From JBGSTR01 sp963707135 (lineage in GTDB: Bacteria; Pseudomonadota; Gammaproteobacteria; Chromatiales; Chromatiaceae), in the NCBI GenBank assembly GCA_963707135.1, contig CAVPOY010000023.1, positions 62,001 through 126,000 of the forward strand: DNA of 64,000 nt. The letters are read 5' to 3'. Position numbers and translations under genes: made by a program. A model generated the notes under the pieces. It saw only the letters and a list, made by a program, of their open reading frames with translations. It was not told where the DNA came from and ran no database searches. Of this stretch, positions 48,083-57,974 are shown piece after piece. Position 1 is the first letter of the stretch; each line of letters opens with the position of its first letter.

Positions 48083-48126
48083 CCCGGCGACGGCACGCCA
48101 CTGACTTAGGACCGCTATTCCCGCTC

Positions 48127-48160
48127 GGGGCGCGAAGGAGAACGAGCTCCGTCGCGCCCC
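48127..48160 (+). terminator. malE-malF intercistronic hairpin
   Basis: GGGGCGCGA at 48127-48135 pairs with TCGCGCCCC at 48152-48160, with an inner GGAG/CTCC pairing, in the 185-base gap between malE and malF. No T-tract follows, so it is more likely an mRNA-stabilising or attenuating element than a full terminator. It would favour excess MalE over MalF, as binding-protein operons usually need. Confidence 0.6.
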
Positions 48161-48267
48161 CGCGGCGGGTCGAAAGGCGGCCGCCGGAGCGTGGCTGTTT
48201 CGATCACGTGCCCGCCTCTGCGCTCCACCAAGTGTGCGCCTGACGGTCAACCCTGAGGAGAATGCGC

Positions 48268-49872
48268 ATGGTCTCGTTGGATACCGCAACCAAACCTAGC
48301 CAGACGAATTGGCTCAAGTGGGGTGCGCTCGGGCTGATCGCCCTGCTGAACCTCTACGCCGTTGTCATCATGTATGCCCAGGGGGAGACCATCTTTGCCC
48401 TCGTGGTCCTGGTGCTGGTCAGCATCGGCCTCTTTGTCTTCGCCAGCGACCGCGCCTACGTACATCGCTACATCTTCCCGGGCGTGGCAACGATGTTCAT
48501 TTTCATCATCTTTCCGCTGATCTACACGATCTGGATCGCGTTCACCAACTACAGTGCCGCCAACATTCAAACCTTCGAACGGGCGCGTCAGATCCTGCTG
48601 GACAAGAGCTACCGCGCAGAGGGCCAGAACTACGCCTTCGCAATCTACGACGAAGGCGGCAATCGCTATTCGCTGGCGTTGACCTCCCGCGAAGGCGCCG
48701 AGTTCGTCGCCGGAGGCATCGAGCTCCGTACCCCGGATCCCAAGGCAAAGGAAGCGACCGAAACGGCACCGGTAGAGGTCTCATTGGAGCCCGCCGATTC
48801 CAAACCCGACGGGACCCCGCTGGCGGTGAAAGACATCATTAAGCTGCGTAAGGTCCTCCAGGAGATCGAGGCAACCCTCCCGGACGGCGTAAAGCTACGC
48901 ATGAGCGGGATGCGCGATTTCTCGGCGCTGCAACCACTCTATAAGCCACTGCCCGCCGCACAGGGCGGCGACGGCGAGACACTCGTGAATCAACAAACCG
49001 GCGAGCGAATCGCGCCGGACTTCGCTTCCGGTTTTTTCCGTCCGGTGAATGCAGAGGGTGAATTCATCGGCAAGGGGCTCGCCCCCGGCTTCACCACGTT
49101 GGTCGGTTGGAGCAACTTCACCCGCGTACTGACCGATCCGGGTGTCCAGGGACCCTTCGTGCAGATCTTTATCTGGACGCTGATCTTCTCGCTGTTGTCG
49201 GTGTTGTTCACGCTGATCATCGGCGTCGTCCTGGCGACGCTGGTGCAATGGGAGGAACTGGCCGGACGCGGCGTCTACCGACTCCTGTTGATCCTGCCCT
49301 ACGCGGTTCCGGCCTTTATCTCGATCCTGCTTTTCCGCGGGCTGTTCAGTCAGAACTTCGGCGAGATCAACATGCTGCTGGACTCACTGTTCGGCGTCCG
49401 TCCCGCCTGGTTCAATGACCCGACGCTGGCCAAGACGATGGTGCTGATCGTCAACACCTGGCTCGGTTACCCCTACATGATGATCCTGAGCATGGGGCTT
49501 CTGAAGGCCATCCCGCAGGATCTCTATGAGGCATCGGCGATGGACGGAGCGGGGTTCATCCGCAACTTTTTCTCGATCACGGTGCCGCTGCTGATGAAAC
49601 CGCTGGCACCGCTGCTCATCGCATCATTTGCCTTTAATTTCAATAACTTCGTTCTTATTCAACTGCTGACGAAAGGTGGTCCGGACATCACCAGCGCGGT
49701 CGTCCCCGCCGGTGAGACGGACCTTTTGGTGACCTACACCTACCGCATCGCCTTCGAGGGCTCAGGACAGGACTACGGCCTGGCAAGCGCGATCGCCACG
49801 CTGATCTTCCTGATGGTCGGCGCACTGGCCCTGCTGAACCTCAAAATCATGCGCGTAGACCGCCCCCAATAG
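48268..49872 (+). CDS. malF: Maltose ABC transporter permease MalF
   Basis: Inner-membrane permease, 534 residues from the ATG at 48268, which sits seven bases after GAGGAG (an ATG at 48262 is possible). As in E. coli MalF there are early transmembrane helices, then a large periplasmic domain (about residues 90-270), then the conserved helical core. The EAA loop that contacts MalK is ASAMDGAGFIRNFFSITVPL. A conserved MALF motif NYSAANIQTFERARQ follows TM3. Co-encoded with malG 11 bases downstream. Confidence 0.95.
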   Translation: MVSLDTATKPSQTNWLKWGALGLIALLNLYAVVIMYAQGETIFALVVLVLVSIGLFVFASDRAYVHRYIFPGVATMFIFIIFPLIYTIWIAFTNYSAANIQTFERARQILLDKSYRAEGQNYAFAIYDEGGNRYSLALTSREGAEFVAGGIELRTPDPKAKEATETAPVEVSLEPADSKPDGTPLAVKDIIKLRKVLQEIEATLPDGVKLRMSGMRDFSALQPLYKPLPAAQGGDGETLVNQQTGERIAPDFASGFFRPVNAEGEFIGKGLAPGFTTLVGWSNFTRVLTDPGVQGPFVQIFIWTLIFSLLSVLFTLIIGVVLATLVQWEELAGRGVYRLLLILPYAVPAFISILLFRGLFSQNFGEINMLLDSLFGVRPAWFNDPTLAKTMVLIVNTWLGYPYMMILSMGLLKAIPQDLYEASAMDGAGFIRNFFSITVPLLMKPLAPLLIASFAFNFNNFVLIQLLTKGGPDITSAVVPAGETDLLVTYTYRIAFEGSGQDYGLASAIATLIFLMVGALALLNLKIMRVDRPQ

Positions 49873-49883
49873 GAGACAACGTC

Positions 49884-50774
49884 ATGCCCATGGTGCAACC
49901 CGAATCACTCAAGTACCGCAAGCTGGCGGCCCACGTGTTTCTGTGGCTCTTTCTGGCGCTGATCATCTTTCCGCTCCTGATGATCGTCGCGATCTCATTT
50001 CGTACCGGCAACTACGCGGTGGGCAGCATCATCCCCACCGACCCGACCCTAGACCATTGGAGGCTGGCCCTCGGTTACACGGTCGTCGACCAGGCCGGCA
50101 ACGTCACCCCACCGCCCTTTCCCGTCCTGCTGTGGCTATGGAACTCCGTGAAGGTCGCCACCATCACCGCCGCCCTGATCGTGGCGCTTTCGACCACCTG
50201 TGCTTACGCCTTTGCGCGGCTGAAGTTCGCCGGGCGCACGCTGATCCTCAACGCCATGTTGATCTTCCAGATGTTCCCGGCGGTGCTGGCATTGGTGGCC
50301 TTCTACGCCCTATTCAGCCGCATCAGCGACTACATTCCACCGATCGGGCTCGACACCCACCCGGGTCTGATCTTCGCCTATCTGGGCGGTATCGCTCTGC
50401 ATGTCTGGACCATCAAGGGCTACTTCGAGACCATTGACAAGTCGCTCGAGGAGTCGGCCATGCTCGACGGCGCATCCCCGTGGCAGGCCTTCCGGCTGAT
50501 CCTCCTGCCGCTGTCGGTGCCGATCCTGGCGGTGGTCTTCATCCTGTCCTTCATCACGGCCATCACGGAATACCCGGTCGCGTCGATCCTGCTGCAGGAA
50601 GAGGCCAAGCTGACGCTTGCCGTCGGCACCCAGTACTACCTGAACCCGCAGGAGTACAAATGGGGCGATTTCGCCGCCGCGGCGGTCCTGTCCGGACTGC
50701 CGATCACCGTCGTCTTTCTGCTCGCTCAGCGCTGGCTCGTCGGCGGACTCACCGCCGGAGGTGTCAAGGGATGA
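49884..50774 (+). CDS. malG: Maltose ABC transporter permease MalG
   Basis: Second inner-membrane permease of the maltose importer, 296 residues with six transmembrane helices. The ATG has AGGAG ten bases upstream. The EAA loop reads EESAMLDGASPWQAFRLILL, and the C-terminus ends LVGGLTAGGVKG, the tail that inserts into the MalK interface. TM regions include LFLALIIFPLLMIVAISFRT. Ends 111 bases before malK. Confidence 0.95.
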   Translation: MPMVQPESLKYRKLAAHVFLWLFLALIIFPLLMIVAISFRTGNYAVGSIIPTDPTLDHWRLALGYTVVDQAGNVTPPPFPVLLWLWNSVKVATITAALIVALSTTCAYAFARLKFAGRTLILNAMLIFQMFPAVLALVAFYALFSRISDYIPPIGLDTHPGLIFAYLGGIALHVWTIKGYFETIDKSLEESAMLDGASPWQAFRLILLPLSVPILAVVFILSFITAITEYPVASILLQEEAKLTLAVGTQYYLNPQEYKWGDFAAAAVLSGLPITVVFLLAQRWLVGGLTAGGVKG

Positions 50775-50885
50775 CAAGGTACACGCGGGCAATCGTCCGT
50801 TACCCGACACGACGATCCTGTCCGCTGGATCGATAGCGTCCGCAACACCCGGACCGCCGAACCCCATTCTGCTGAGGAACGAGAC

Positions 50886-52028
<1,143 letters not shown>

Positions 52029-52153
52029 AAGTTATCCCCCGGCCGTCGCCGGATTTGTCGGATGCTTCGAGAGTCCGTTGGCCGAGCGCCGCGGGAGCGC
52101 AGCCAGATTGGCCAGACCGGTCCCTCGACACCTGAAACAAAGGACTCTGACAA

Positions 52154-54016
52154 TTGAGCCAGAATCCAACCGTTAGACGACTACGCCATCTGATCCAAAG
52201 GGTGGCCCCCGGGGTCGTGGCCTTGTCGGGTTACCGGTGGTCCTGGCTACGCAACGATGTCATGGCGGGACTCTCCGTGGCCGCGATCGCGTTACCGGTG
52301 GGAATCGCCTACTCCGACCTTGCCGGCGTACCGCCCGTCGTCGGGATGTACTCGGCCATATTCCCGCTCTTTGCCTACGCGCTGTTCGGGTCTTCCCGCC
52401 AGCTGATGACCGGTCCGGATGCCGCGACCTGCATCATCGTCGCAGCCTCTCTCACGCCCCTGGCCGACGGTGACCCGCAACGCTACGCCACGCTGCTGCT
52501 GGGGCTGACGCTGATGACGGGGCTCCTGTATCTGTTCGCCGGCGCTATCCGGCTCGGGTTCATTGCGAACTTCCTTTCCCAGCCCATTCTGACCGGGTAT
52601 CTGAACGGCATCGCCCTGCTGATCATCGTGGGCCAGCTGCCAAAGCTGTTCGGCTACCCAGGCACCGAGGAGCGGTTCTTCCGCAAGATATTGGAATTCC
52701 TCGAACGCGTCGATCAGAGCCACTGGCCGACGCTGGCCCTGGGTCTGAGCATGCTGGCCCTGCTGGTGCTGGTAATCCGCTTCCTGCCGCGGCTCCCCGG
52801 CGCATTCGTGGTGGTCGCCGTTAGCATCGGACTGGTGGCCGGCCTTGGATTGGACCAAAAGGGCGTAGCGGTCCTCGGCGATGTCCCCGGGGGGTTGCCG
52901 TCGCTTGTTCTGCCTTCCTTCGGCCACGGTGCTTTTCAAGATCTCTTCACCGCTGCCGCAGGCATCATGCTCGTGAGCTTCACCAGCGGCGTGCTAACCG
53001 CGAAGAGCTTCGCCCGTCGAAACGGCTACGAGGTCGACGCCAATCAGGAGCTAATCGGGTTCGGAGCCTGCAATCTCGCGTCCGGCCTGGCACAGGGATT
53101 TCCGGTGACCGGGGCGGACTCGCGTACCGCGGTCAACAACGCCATGGGCGGAAAGACCCAGATGGTCGGGGTGGTGGCCGGCGGGACCATGCTGTTGGTC
53201 CTGCTTTTCCTGACCTCCCCGCTGGCCTATGTACCAACGGCCGCGCTGGCCGCGGTGATACTGGTTTCGGCGGTCGGGCTGTTCGATCTGGCGGATCTTC
53301 AGTCCCTGTTGCGCATGAGCTACCGGGAGTTCCTGATGTCGGCCAGTACCACGCTGGGCGTGCTCGTGCTCGGGGTGCTGCCCGGCGTCCTGCTGGCGGT
53401 CACCCTGTCCCTGATCTGGCTCCTGTCGGTCGCGTCGCGGCCGAACGATGCCGTGCTGGGTCGGGTGCCCGGCCAGAAAGGCTTCCACAACGTCGCCGAC
53501 TATCCGGAGGCAAAGACGATTCCCGGGCTGCTGCTCTATCGTTTCGAATCCAATGTCGTCTTTTTTAACGCGGACTACCTCAAGACCCGAATGCGCGCGG
53601 CCATTGCGGCTCAAAAGACCCCGGTCGAATGGGTCGTCATCGACGCCAGTCCGGTCAATGTCATCGACGTGACCGGGCTGCGTAAACTCGACGAGCTGCG
53701 TCAGGAATTAGCGGCGGCGGGGATCTCCGTCTATTTCGCCCGCGTGAAGCGGCACCTGGAACGCTTTTTCAACGTCGCGTACGCGAAGGAGCGGCGCCAG
53801 GCAGCCAAGCAGTACCGCTTCCAAACGCTGAAGCCTGCCGTAAGGGCCTATCTCAAGCACCAGAAAGCGAAGGGAGTCGCCGTAGCCGACACGGATACGG
53901 CGGATTCCGAGTTGGATGCCCGCCAATGGCGCGAGCCGGTCCAGCCGCCGCGGAAGGACCGGCAGGATACGGCGCCCATACCGCGAGAGGAAAAGCAACC
54001 GGATCGGTCCGCGTGA
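52154..54016 (+). CDS. SulP family anion permease with STAS domain
   Basis: Inner-membrane SLC26/SulP transporter of 620 residues, starting at a TTG at 52154. The membrane part shows WLRNDVMAGLSVAAIALPVG (start of TM1), AYSDLAGVPPVVGMYSAIFP, FGSSRQLMTGPDAATCIIVA, FTSGVLTAKSFARRNGYEVD and GFPVTGADSRTAVNNAMGGK. The cytosolic STAS domain (about residues 440-560) includes GLLLYRFESNVVFFNADYL and WVVIDASPVNVIDVTGLRKL. Substrate (sulfate, bicarbonate, dicarboxylate or other) cannot be inferred. A charged Pro/Asp-rich tail follows the STAS domain. Gene order gives no partner. Confidence 0.9.
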   Translation: MSQNPTVRRLRHLIQRVAPGVVALSGYRWSWLRNDVMAGLSVAAIALPVGIAYSDLAGVPPVVGMYSAIFPLFAYALFGSSRQLMTGPDAATCIIVAASLTPLADGDPQRYATLLLGLTLMTGLLYLFAGAIRLGFIANFLSQPILTGYLNGIALLIIVGQLPKLFGYPGTEERFFRKILEFLERVDQSHWPTLALGLSMLALLVLVIRFLPRLPGAFVVVAVSIGLVAGLGLDQKGVAVLGDVPGGLPSLVLPSFGHGAFQDLFTAAAGIMLVSFTSGVLTAKSFARRNGYEVDANQELIGFGACNLASGLAQGFPVTGADSRTAVNNAMGGKTQMVGVVAGGTMLLVLLFLTSPLAYVPTAALAAVILVSAVGLFDLADLQSLLRMSYREFLMSASTTLGVLVLGVLPGVLLAVTLSLIWLLSVASRPNDAVLGRVPGQKGFHNVADYPEAKTIPGLLLYRFESNVVFFNADYLKTRMRAAIAAQKTPVEWVVIDASPVNVIDVTGLRKLDELRQELAAAGISVYFARVKRHLERFFNVAYAKERRQAAKQYRFQTLKPAVRAYLKHQKAKGVAVADTDTADSELDARQWREPVQPPRKDRQDTAPIPREEKQPDRSA

Positions 54017-54127
54017 CGCCATGGGACGGGAAGCCTGGGGCTCAGAGCCCGACGCTGCGCTCTGCTCTCGCGATCGAGCTGTCAATGGGCTAGAGTGCAG
54101 CCTCTTTTCGGCCGCATGTGGTGCTAC

Positions 54128-55546
54128 ATGAGGCGCAACGCGTACTGTTCCCTCCTGGCTCTCCCGATCCTGCCGATGTGGGCCGCGCTGCTGGTTGCGG
54201 GCCCGCAGACGGAAGGGTCGCCGTCGTCCGCCGACCAGCCGGAACCCCTTGAGGAGGGCTTCCCACTCCAGCCCGTAGCCTATGAGCCGCCACCGGTACT
54301 CAAGTCAGCGGATCTCCTGCCCGCCGATGCCCTCACGGGACCACGCCACCGGGTGGTGGAAGCGGTTCCTTCAGATGGCTTCCTGACACGCTTCACCATC
54401 GAATCCGACTTCGGCACCTTCGAAGCCGCCTCACCGGCCCTCGCACTCACCCGCATCCAAGAGATCGGCGCCCTCGCCGAGTTGGAGAAACTCGAGACGG
54501 AGGAACTTGCAAAGGACGGATTCGAGCATTCCGCCGAGCGACTGAAAGAGAGCTTCCGGCACCTGGCGAAAGATCCAGAGGGTACCCTGAAAGGGGTACC
54601 GAAGGGCGTCGGCCGATTCTTCAACCGTTTGGAGCGCGCCGCCAAGACCGGCTACCAGACCATCCAGGACCGCAGGGCGGAGCCGGACGCGCCCACCGCG
54701 GTCCTTCCGGGACCCGGGAGCCGGTTGCCCGGGGCGCCCCTGGCGGGAGCAACGCAACACGCCGGCGATCAACCCAGCAGTGCGGCAGTAGCCGCCAAGC
54801 TCGCGGGGCGCACTGCGGCGGACATCTTCGGTTATTCCGAGCAGCGCCGTGAGATCGCCAAGCGGCTGAACGTCGATCCCTATACGGACAACCCGGTGCT
54901 GGCCAAACGGCTGGACGAGGTCGCCTGGGCCGCCTTCTCCGGCGGGCTTGGGGTGACCGCGATCAAGGCCCTGGTTCCGGCCAGCAATCTCGTTACGGTC
55001 ACGAGCAGCGCCTCGAACTGGGTTTGGGAGACCACGCCAGGGGATTTGCGCGTCTACAACGAGCAGACCTTACTCGGGCTCGGGGCGGCACCGGACGATG
55101 TGGATCGGCTGCTCCGGCACCCGTTCTTCACAACGTCGCTGCGAACCCGGCTGGTGAAGGCGCTGGACGCGATGTCCGGGGTCGCCGACCGCGCCGCCGT
55201 CATGCCCCTGGCACTCTCGGTAACCTCCACCCAGCAAGCACGCTTCGTCGTTGAGTCTTCGGAGATGCTGGCCCGCGTTCACGCCGCGGAGCGCCCGCTT
55301 GAGCGGCTCTCCCTCGACGGCACCCTGATCGCCCAACGCGGCGACACGCTGGTGGTGCCGGCGCCGGTGGACGCCATGTCCTGGAATGCGGACCTTCATG
55401 GATTTGCTGAGCGAATGGTCGGCCAGGGCCGCGAGCGCCGGATGTACGTCCGCGGCGGTGCGACTCCGCTTGCCCAGGAGCAGCTGGCGGCCCTTGGCTG
55501 GACCCTGGTGGCCTGGCCCGACCCGGCCGACGCGGCGCAGCAGTAA
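54128..55546 (+). CDS. Unrecognised secreted protein
   Basis: A 472-residue protein from an ATG at 54128 (the frame is open from 54095, but the later ATG directly precedes the signal peptide RRNAYCSLLALPILPMWAAL). After cleavage there is a low-complexity stretch, then HRVVEAVPSDGFLTRFTIES, FEAASPALALTRIQEIGALA, a helical part FEHSAERLKESFRHLAKDPE with GVPKGVGRFFNRLERAAKTG, and a second domain beginning FGYSEQRREIAKRLNVDPYT. The last 90 residues are beta-rich. I do not recognise the family; it resembles conserved hypothetical envelope proteins of gammaproteobacteria. Codon use is ordinary, so it is probably real and old in the genome. Confidence 0.7.
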   Translation: MRRNAYCSLLALPILPMWAALLVAGPQTEGSPSSADQPEPLEEGFPLQPVAYEPPPVLKSADLLPADALTGPRHRVVEAVPSDGFLTRFTIESDFGTFEAASPALALTRIQEIGALAELEKLETEELAKDGFEHSAERLKESFRHLAKDPEGTLKGVPKGVGRFFNRLERAAKTGYQTIQDRRAEPDAPTAVLPGPGSRLPGAPLAGATQHAGDQPSSAAVAAKLAGRTAADIFGYSEQRREIAKRLNVDPYTDNPVLAKRLDEVAWAAFSGGLGVTAIKALVPASNLVTVTSSASNWVWETTPGDLRVYNEQTLLGLGAAPDDVDRLLRHPFFTTSLRTRLVKALDAMSGVADRAAVMPLALSVTSTQQARFVVESSEMLARVHAAERPLERLSLDGTLIAQRGDTLVVPAPVDAMSWNADLHGFAERMVGQGRERRMYVRGGATPLAQEQLAALGWTLVAWPDPADAAQQ

Positions 55547-55771
55547 AACCGGATGCCGTGGCGCTCGCCTTCCATCATCCGGCAAGCGGAGCGGGCATCC
55601 CCAAGTCGTGACGCGGGGCCCCGCCGACGGCGTCGCCCACTGGTGCGAATGCGCCAAGGCTCAACCGCTCTTCGTTCCGGCTTTCGGTACCTGTGGCAAT
55701 TCGCCGTCTCGCGACTCGGACGCCTCGCACAGGGACCCGGCACCCGCAGGCAGCTCCTGATAGCTGGCGGC

Positions 55772-56065
55772 ATGACGTTCTCCCCGCCGGGCTCAAGCGG
55801 CGCAATTCCCTGTCGGGACCGCCGCCGGCAGCTTCTGTGGAGCGGCAGCTACCGTAGCCAATCCCCGGAGTCCGCTTTGGGCGTGAGGCTGCCGCTCGGC
55901 GCCAGCGCATGGGATGGGCACGCGACACTCGGCCACGTGGAGCGCAGACTCCAACGCTACCTGGAGCGGGAAAAATATCCCTCGAAACTCCTATCCCTTG
56001 TGGCCAGAAACGTGGCCTTCTACGCTAGTGGGACAGCGATTTTCCCGGAGAAAAGAGAACGATGA
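55772..56065 (+). CDS. Possible small gene
   Basis: An open frame from an ATG at 55772 ends in a TGA that overlaps the next gene by four bases (ATGA), a coupling usual for real operons. The last third looks coding: HVERRLQRYLEREKYPSKLL followed by SLVARNVAFYASGTAIFPEK. The first part is Arg-rich and unconvincing, and no ribosome site or domain is seen. The region 55547-55771 holds no supported gene. Confidence 0.3.
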   Translation: MTFSPPGSSGAIPCRDRRRQLLWSGSYRSQSPESALGVRLPLGASAWDGHATLGHVERRLQRYLEREKYPSKLLSLVARNVAFYASGTAIFPEKRER

Positions 56066-56277
56066 GCATATCGCAGAAGAAGCCTGAGCAAGACCACGAC
56101 GAACGACTCGCGCAGGAACTGACCATGGCGGCCGCGGAGATGCAACGAGCCGTTCATGCCGCTGTCCTCGCGGGCCTGAAGGTCACACTGGCCGTCGAGA
56201 CCATGCACCACGTCGGTCATCACTATCCCGAGCCCCTGGTGGAGGTCAAGGTGGAACGCGTGATCAAGCTCGCCTAG
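56062..56277 (+). CDS. Small conserved-looking protein
   Basis: A 71-residue protein with GGAGAAAAGAG ahead of the ATG. It is one helix (AQELTMAAAEMQRAVHAAVL) followed by KVTLAVETMHHVGHHYPEPL and VEVKVERVIKLA, a short strand-rich end with several His. No signal peptide, so probably cytosolic. No family recognised. Its start overlaps the preceding short frame. Confidence 0.6.
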   Translation: MSISQKKPEQDHDERLAQELTMAAAEMQRAVHAAVLAGLKVTLAVETMHHVGHHYPEPLVEVKVERVIKLA

Positions 56278-56684
56278 GCATGGCGCAGAGTATCCGTTGC
56301 AGACCGGCCTGACTTTCTCTCGTCACCCCAAACCGTCTCGTCGCTAAGGCGAGGGGCGCAAGGGTGCGGCGGGAAAATGGGGCAGGAAAGTTCAGCTGCA
56401 GCTCCGTGCCGGGGTTTCGGTTCACCGCATCGATGCGGTCGTTCATCGCGAGTGTCAGCTGACGCACGAGCCCGGTCCCGGTGCCCGACGTTTCGCGTTT
56501 GAGTTAGTTGAGCCAGCGATCAGTCAGCTGCAGGATGAGCAATAAGGCGCTGCCGGACGTCAGGGGGTCGGAGCATTACGGCATTGGAGTAGGGTCGGGG
56601 TGAATGGGCTGAGGCTGGCGTGGTCGGCACCTTTTCTCGGGCCCTGGCCGGTTCCACCGACGTCATGGATTCACAGGCAGATCG
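56278..56684. other. Intergenic region without a supported gene
   Basis: No convincing frame, RNA gene or repeat was found in these 407 bases. A GC-rich segment near 56290-56420 lacks any clear palindrome. Confidence 0.4.
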
Positions 56685-57453
56685 ATGCAAAGTCCGCTTC
56701 ATATCGCCCTCGGAGACAGCGCAGCGGGCAGCCTGCGCGCCGCCTGCAGGTCTCACGGCATGCCCGGCAACGTGCTAAGCATCCCGGATGATTTTAGCCA
56801 TGGCCCGCTCGATGACGGTTTTGCGCGCATCGACTACATGCGCGCCTGCTTCCGGGGCTACGACGACTGGTTGTTCGATGTCACTGACGCTTTCGCACCT
56901 TGGCGGGAGGTTAGTCGAGCGGCTCGAGGACGAAAAGCCGGAGGCAATCGCGATTTGGAGCGGGGATAACGTCTCCGAGGCTACCTTCCTCGCGATGGCC
57001 TGCTGGTCGCTGGCCGGTCGCCCGGAAAGGGTGCTGCACGTGGCCATGCCGGGAAACGATGGCCGCTACCATGTGGCCACCCACACCCCGGCCGAGCTCG
57101 CCGATTTCTTCGTATCCCGTCGGGAGCTGACGGACGTCGAGCGTGCGAACCTGGCCAAGGAATTTCAGCGCATCCGCGACGAAACGGGCCTCCTGCGCGG
57201 CTGGGAGAACGGGCGGATCATCGGCGTGCCGATCGATCGATACGACTCCGTGCTGATTGACTCCTGCTCACCGACCTGGACAGCGGCGCCGCGCATCGTC
57301 GGCACGGCCATGGGCCGGTGCGGGGAACGCAACGCCATGAGCGACCTGTTCTGGTCGAGTCGGCTGCAGGTCCTTATCGACTCCGGACGCATCGAAGCCG
57401 ACGGGCCGAGATACCGGTTGCGCGAATACGCCGTCCGACTGGTTCAGGCGTGA
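56685..57453 (+). CDS. DUF1835/DUF3658-type protein, one frameshift
   Basis: From an ATG at 56685 the first frame reads SPLHIALGDSAAGSLRAACR and NVLSIPDDFSHGPLDDGFAR, the DUF1835 start, followed by YDDWLFDVTDAFAP. A shift near 56905 continues in another frame with LVERLEDEKPEAIAIWSGDN, VLHVAMPGNDGRYHVATHTP, EFQRIRDETGLLRGWENGRI and ends at 57453, the DUF3658-like C-terminal part. Joined length is about 255 residues. Members are uncharacterised, cytosolic proteins. One extra or missing base near GGGAGG explains the break. Confidence 0.7.
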
Positions 57454-57974
57454 CTCCCCGGCTGGACGTTCGGCAGCACGCGGTTCAAGCGGAATCGGCG
57501 GCGCAATCCGGGCCTACTGGCACTCGTCGCCGCGGTCGCGCTCATGCTCGGGGACTAGGGTCGCGACTTGGTCGCTGTTGGCCGCTGCATTGATACCGGC
57601 CTCGTGTATGACTGTCGTGAGAGCCAGTGTCGGGACGACGTCACCCATCTACCCTCCGTGCCCTTTGCCGCGCGGCGCCCGGCTTTGCTCGCAGGGGCGG
57701 GGGCCCCGGGTATATTCGGTCTCGGGCTCATCGCGATCGGCTGGCGAAAAAAGTAGCGTCATTTGAGGCGCTTTTCGCGACGGTTCCGACGCGCGAAACG
57801 GATCCTAGCGATGATCCAGCTATTGGCCATTTCAGGCCGATTGCGATCCGTGCATCTGGTGACGCCGGCGGGATAATCGGTGCGGCTAGCCCGGCTGCCG
57901 GCCTCCTTTCCTGGCAATCACAAGATCTGTCGCGTAAGGTCCCCCGCGGGGACAGGCAGAGTTACGAGACGTGC
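57454..57974 (+). other. Gap with a possible PEP-CTERM-like tail remnant
   Basis: At about 57680-57756 a frame reads ALLAGAGAPGIFGLGLIAIG then WRKK and a stop. A Pro-Gly start, a hydrophobic helix and a terminal Arg/Lys cluster are the layout of PEP-CTERM sorting tails. No convincing coding region precedes it, so it is either a leftover or chance. Nothing else is supported; the frame open through here into the next gene is rejected because the family sequence starts only at 57975. Confidence 0.3.

Noticed and set aside
57627..57974. 5' extension of the GDPD gene by 116 codons
   Set aside because: Translation is Arg-rich without family sequence; the hydrophobic N-terminal domain starts at the ATG at 57975.
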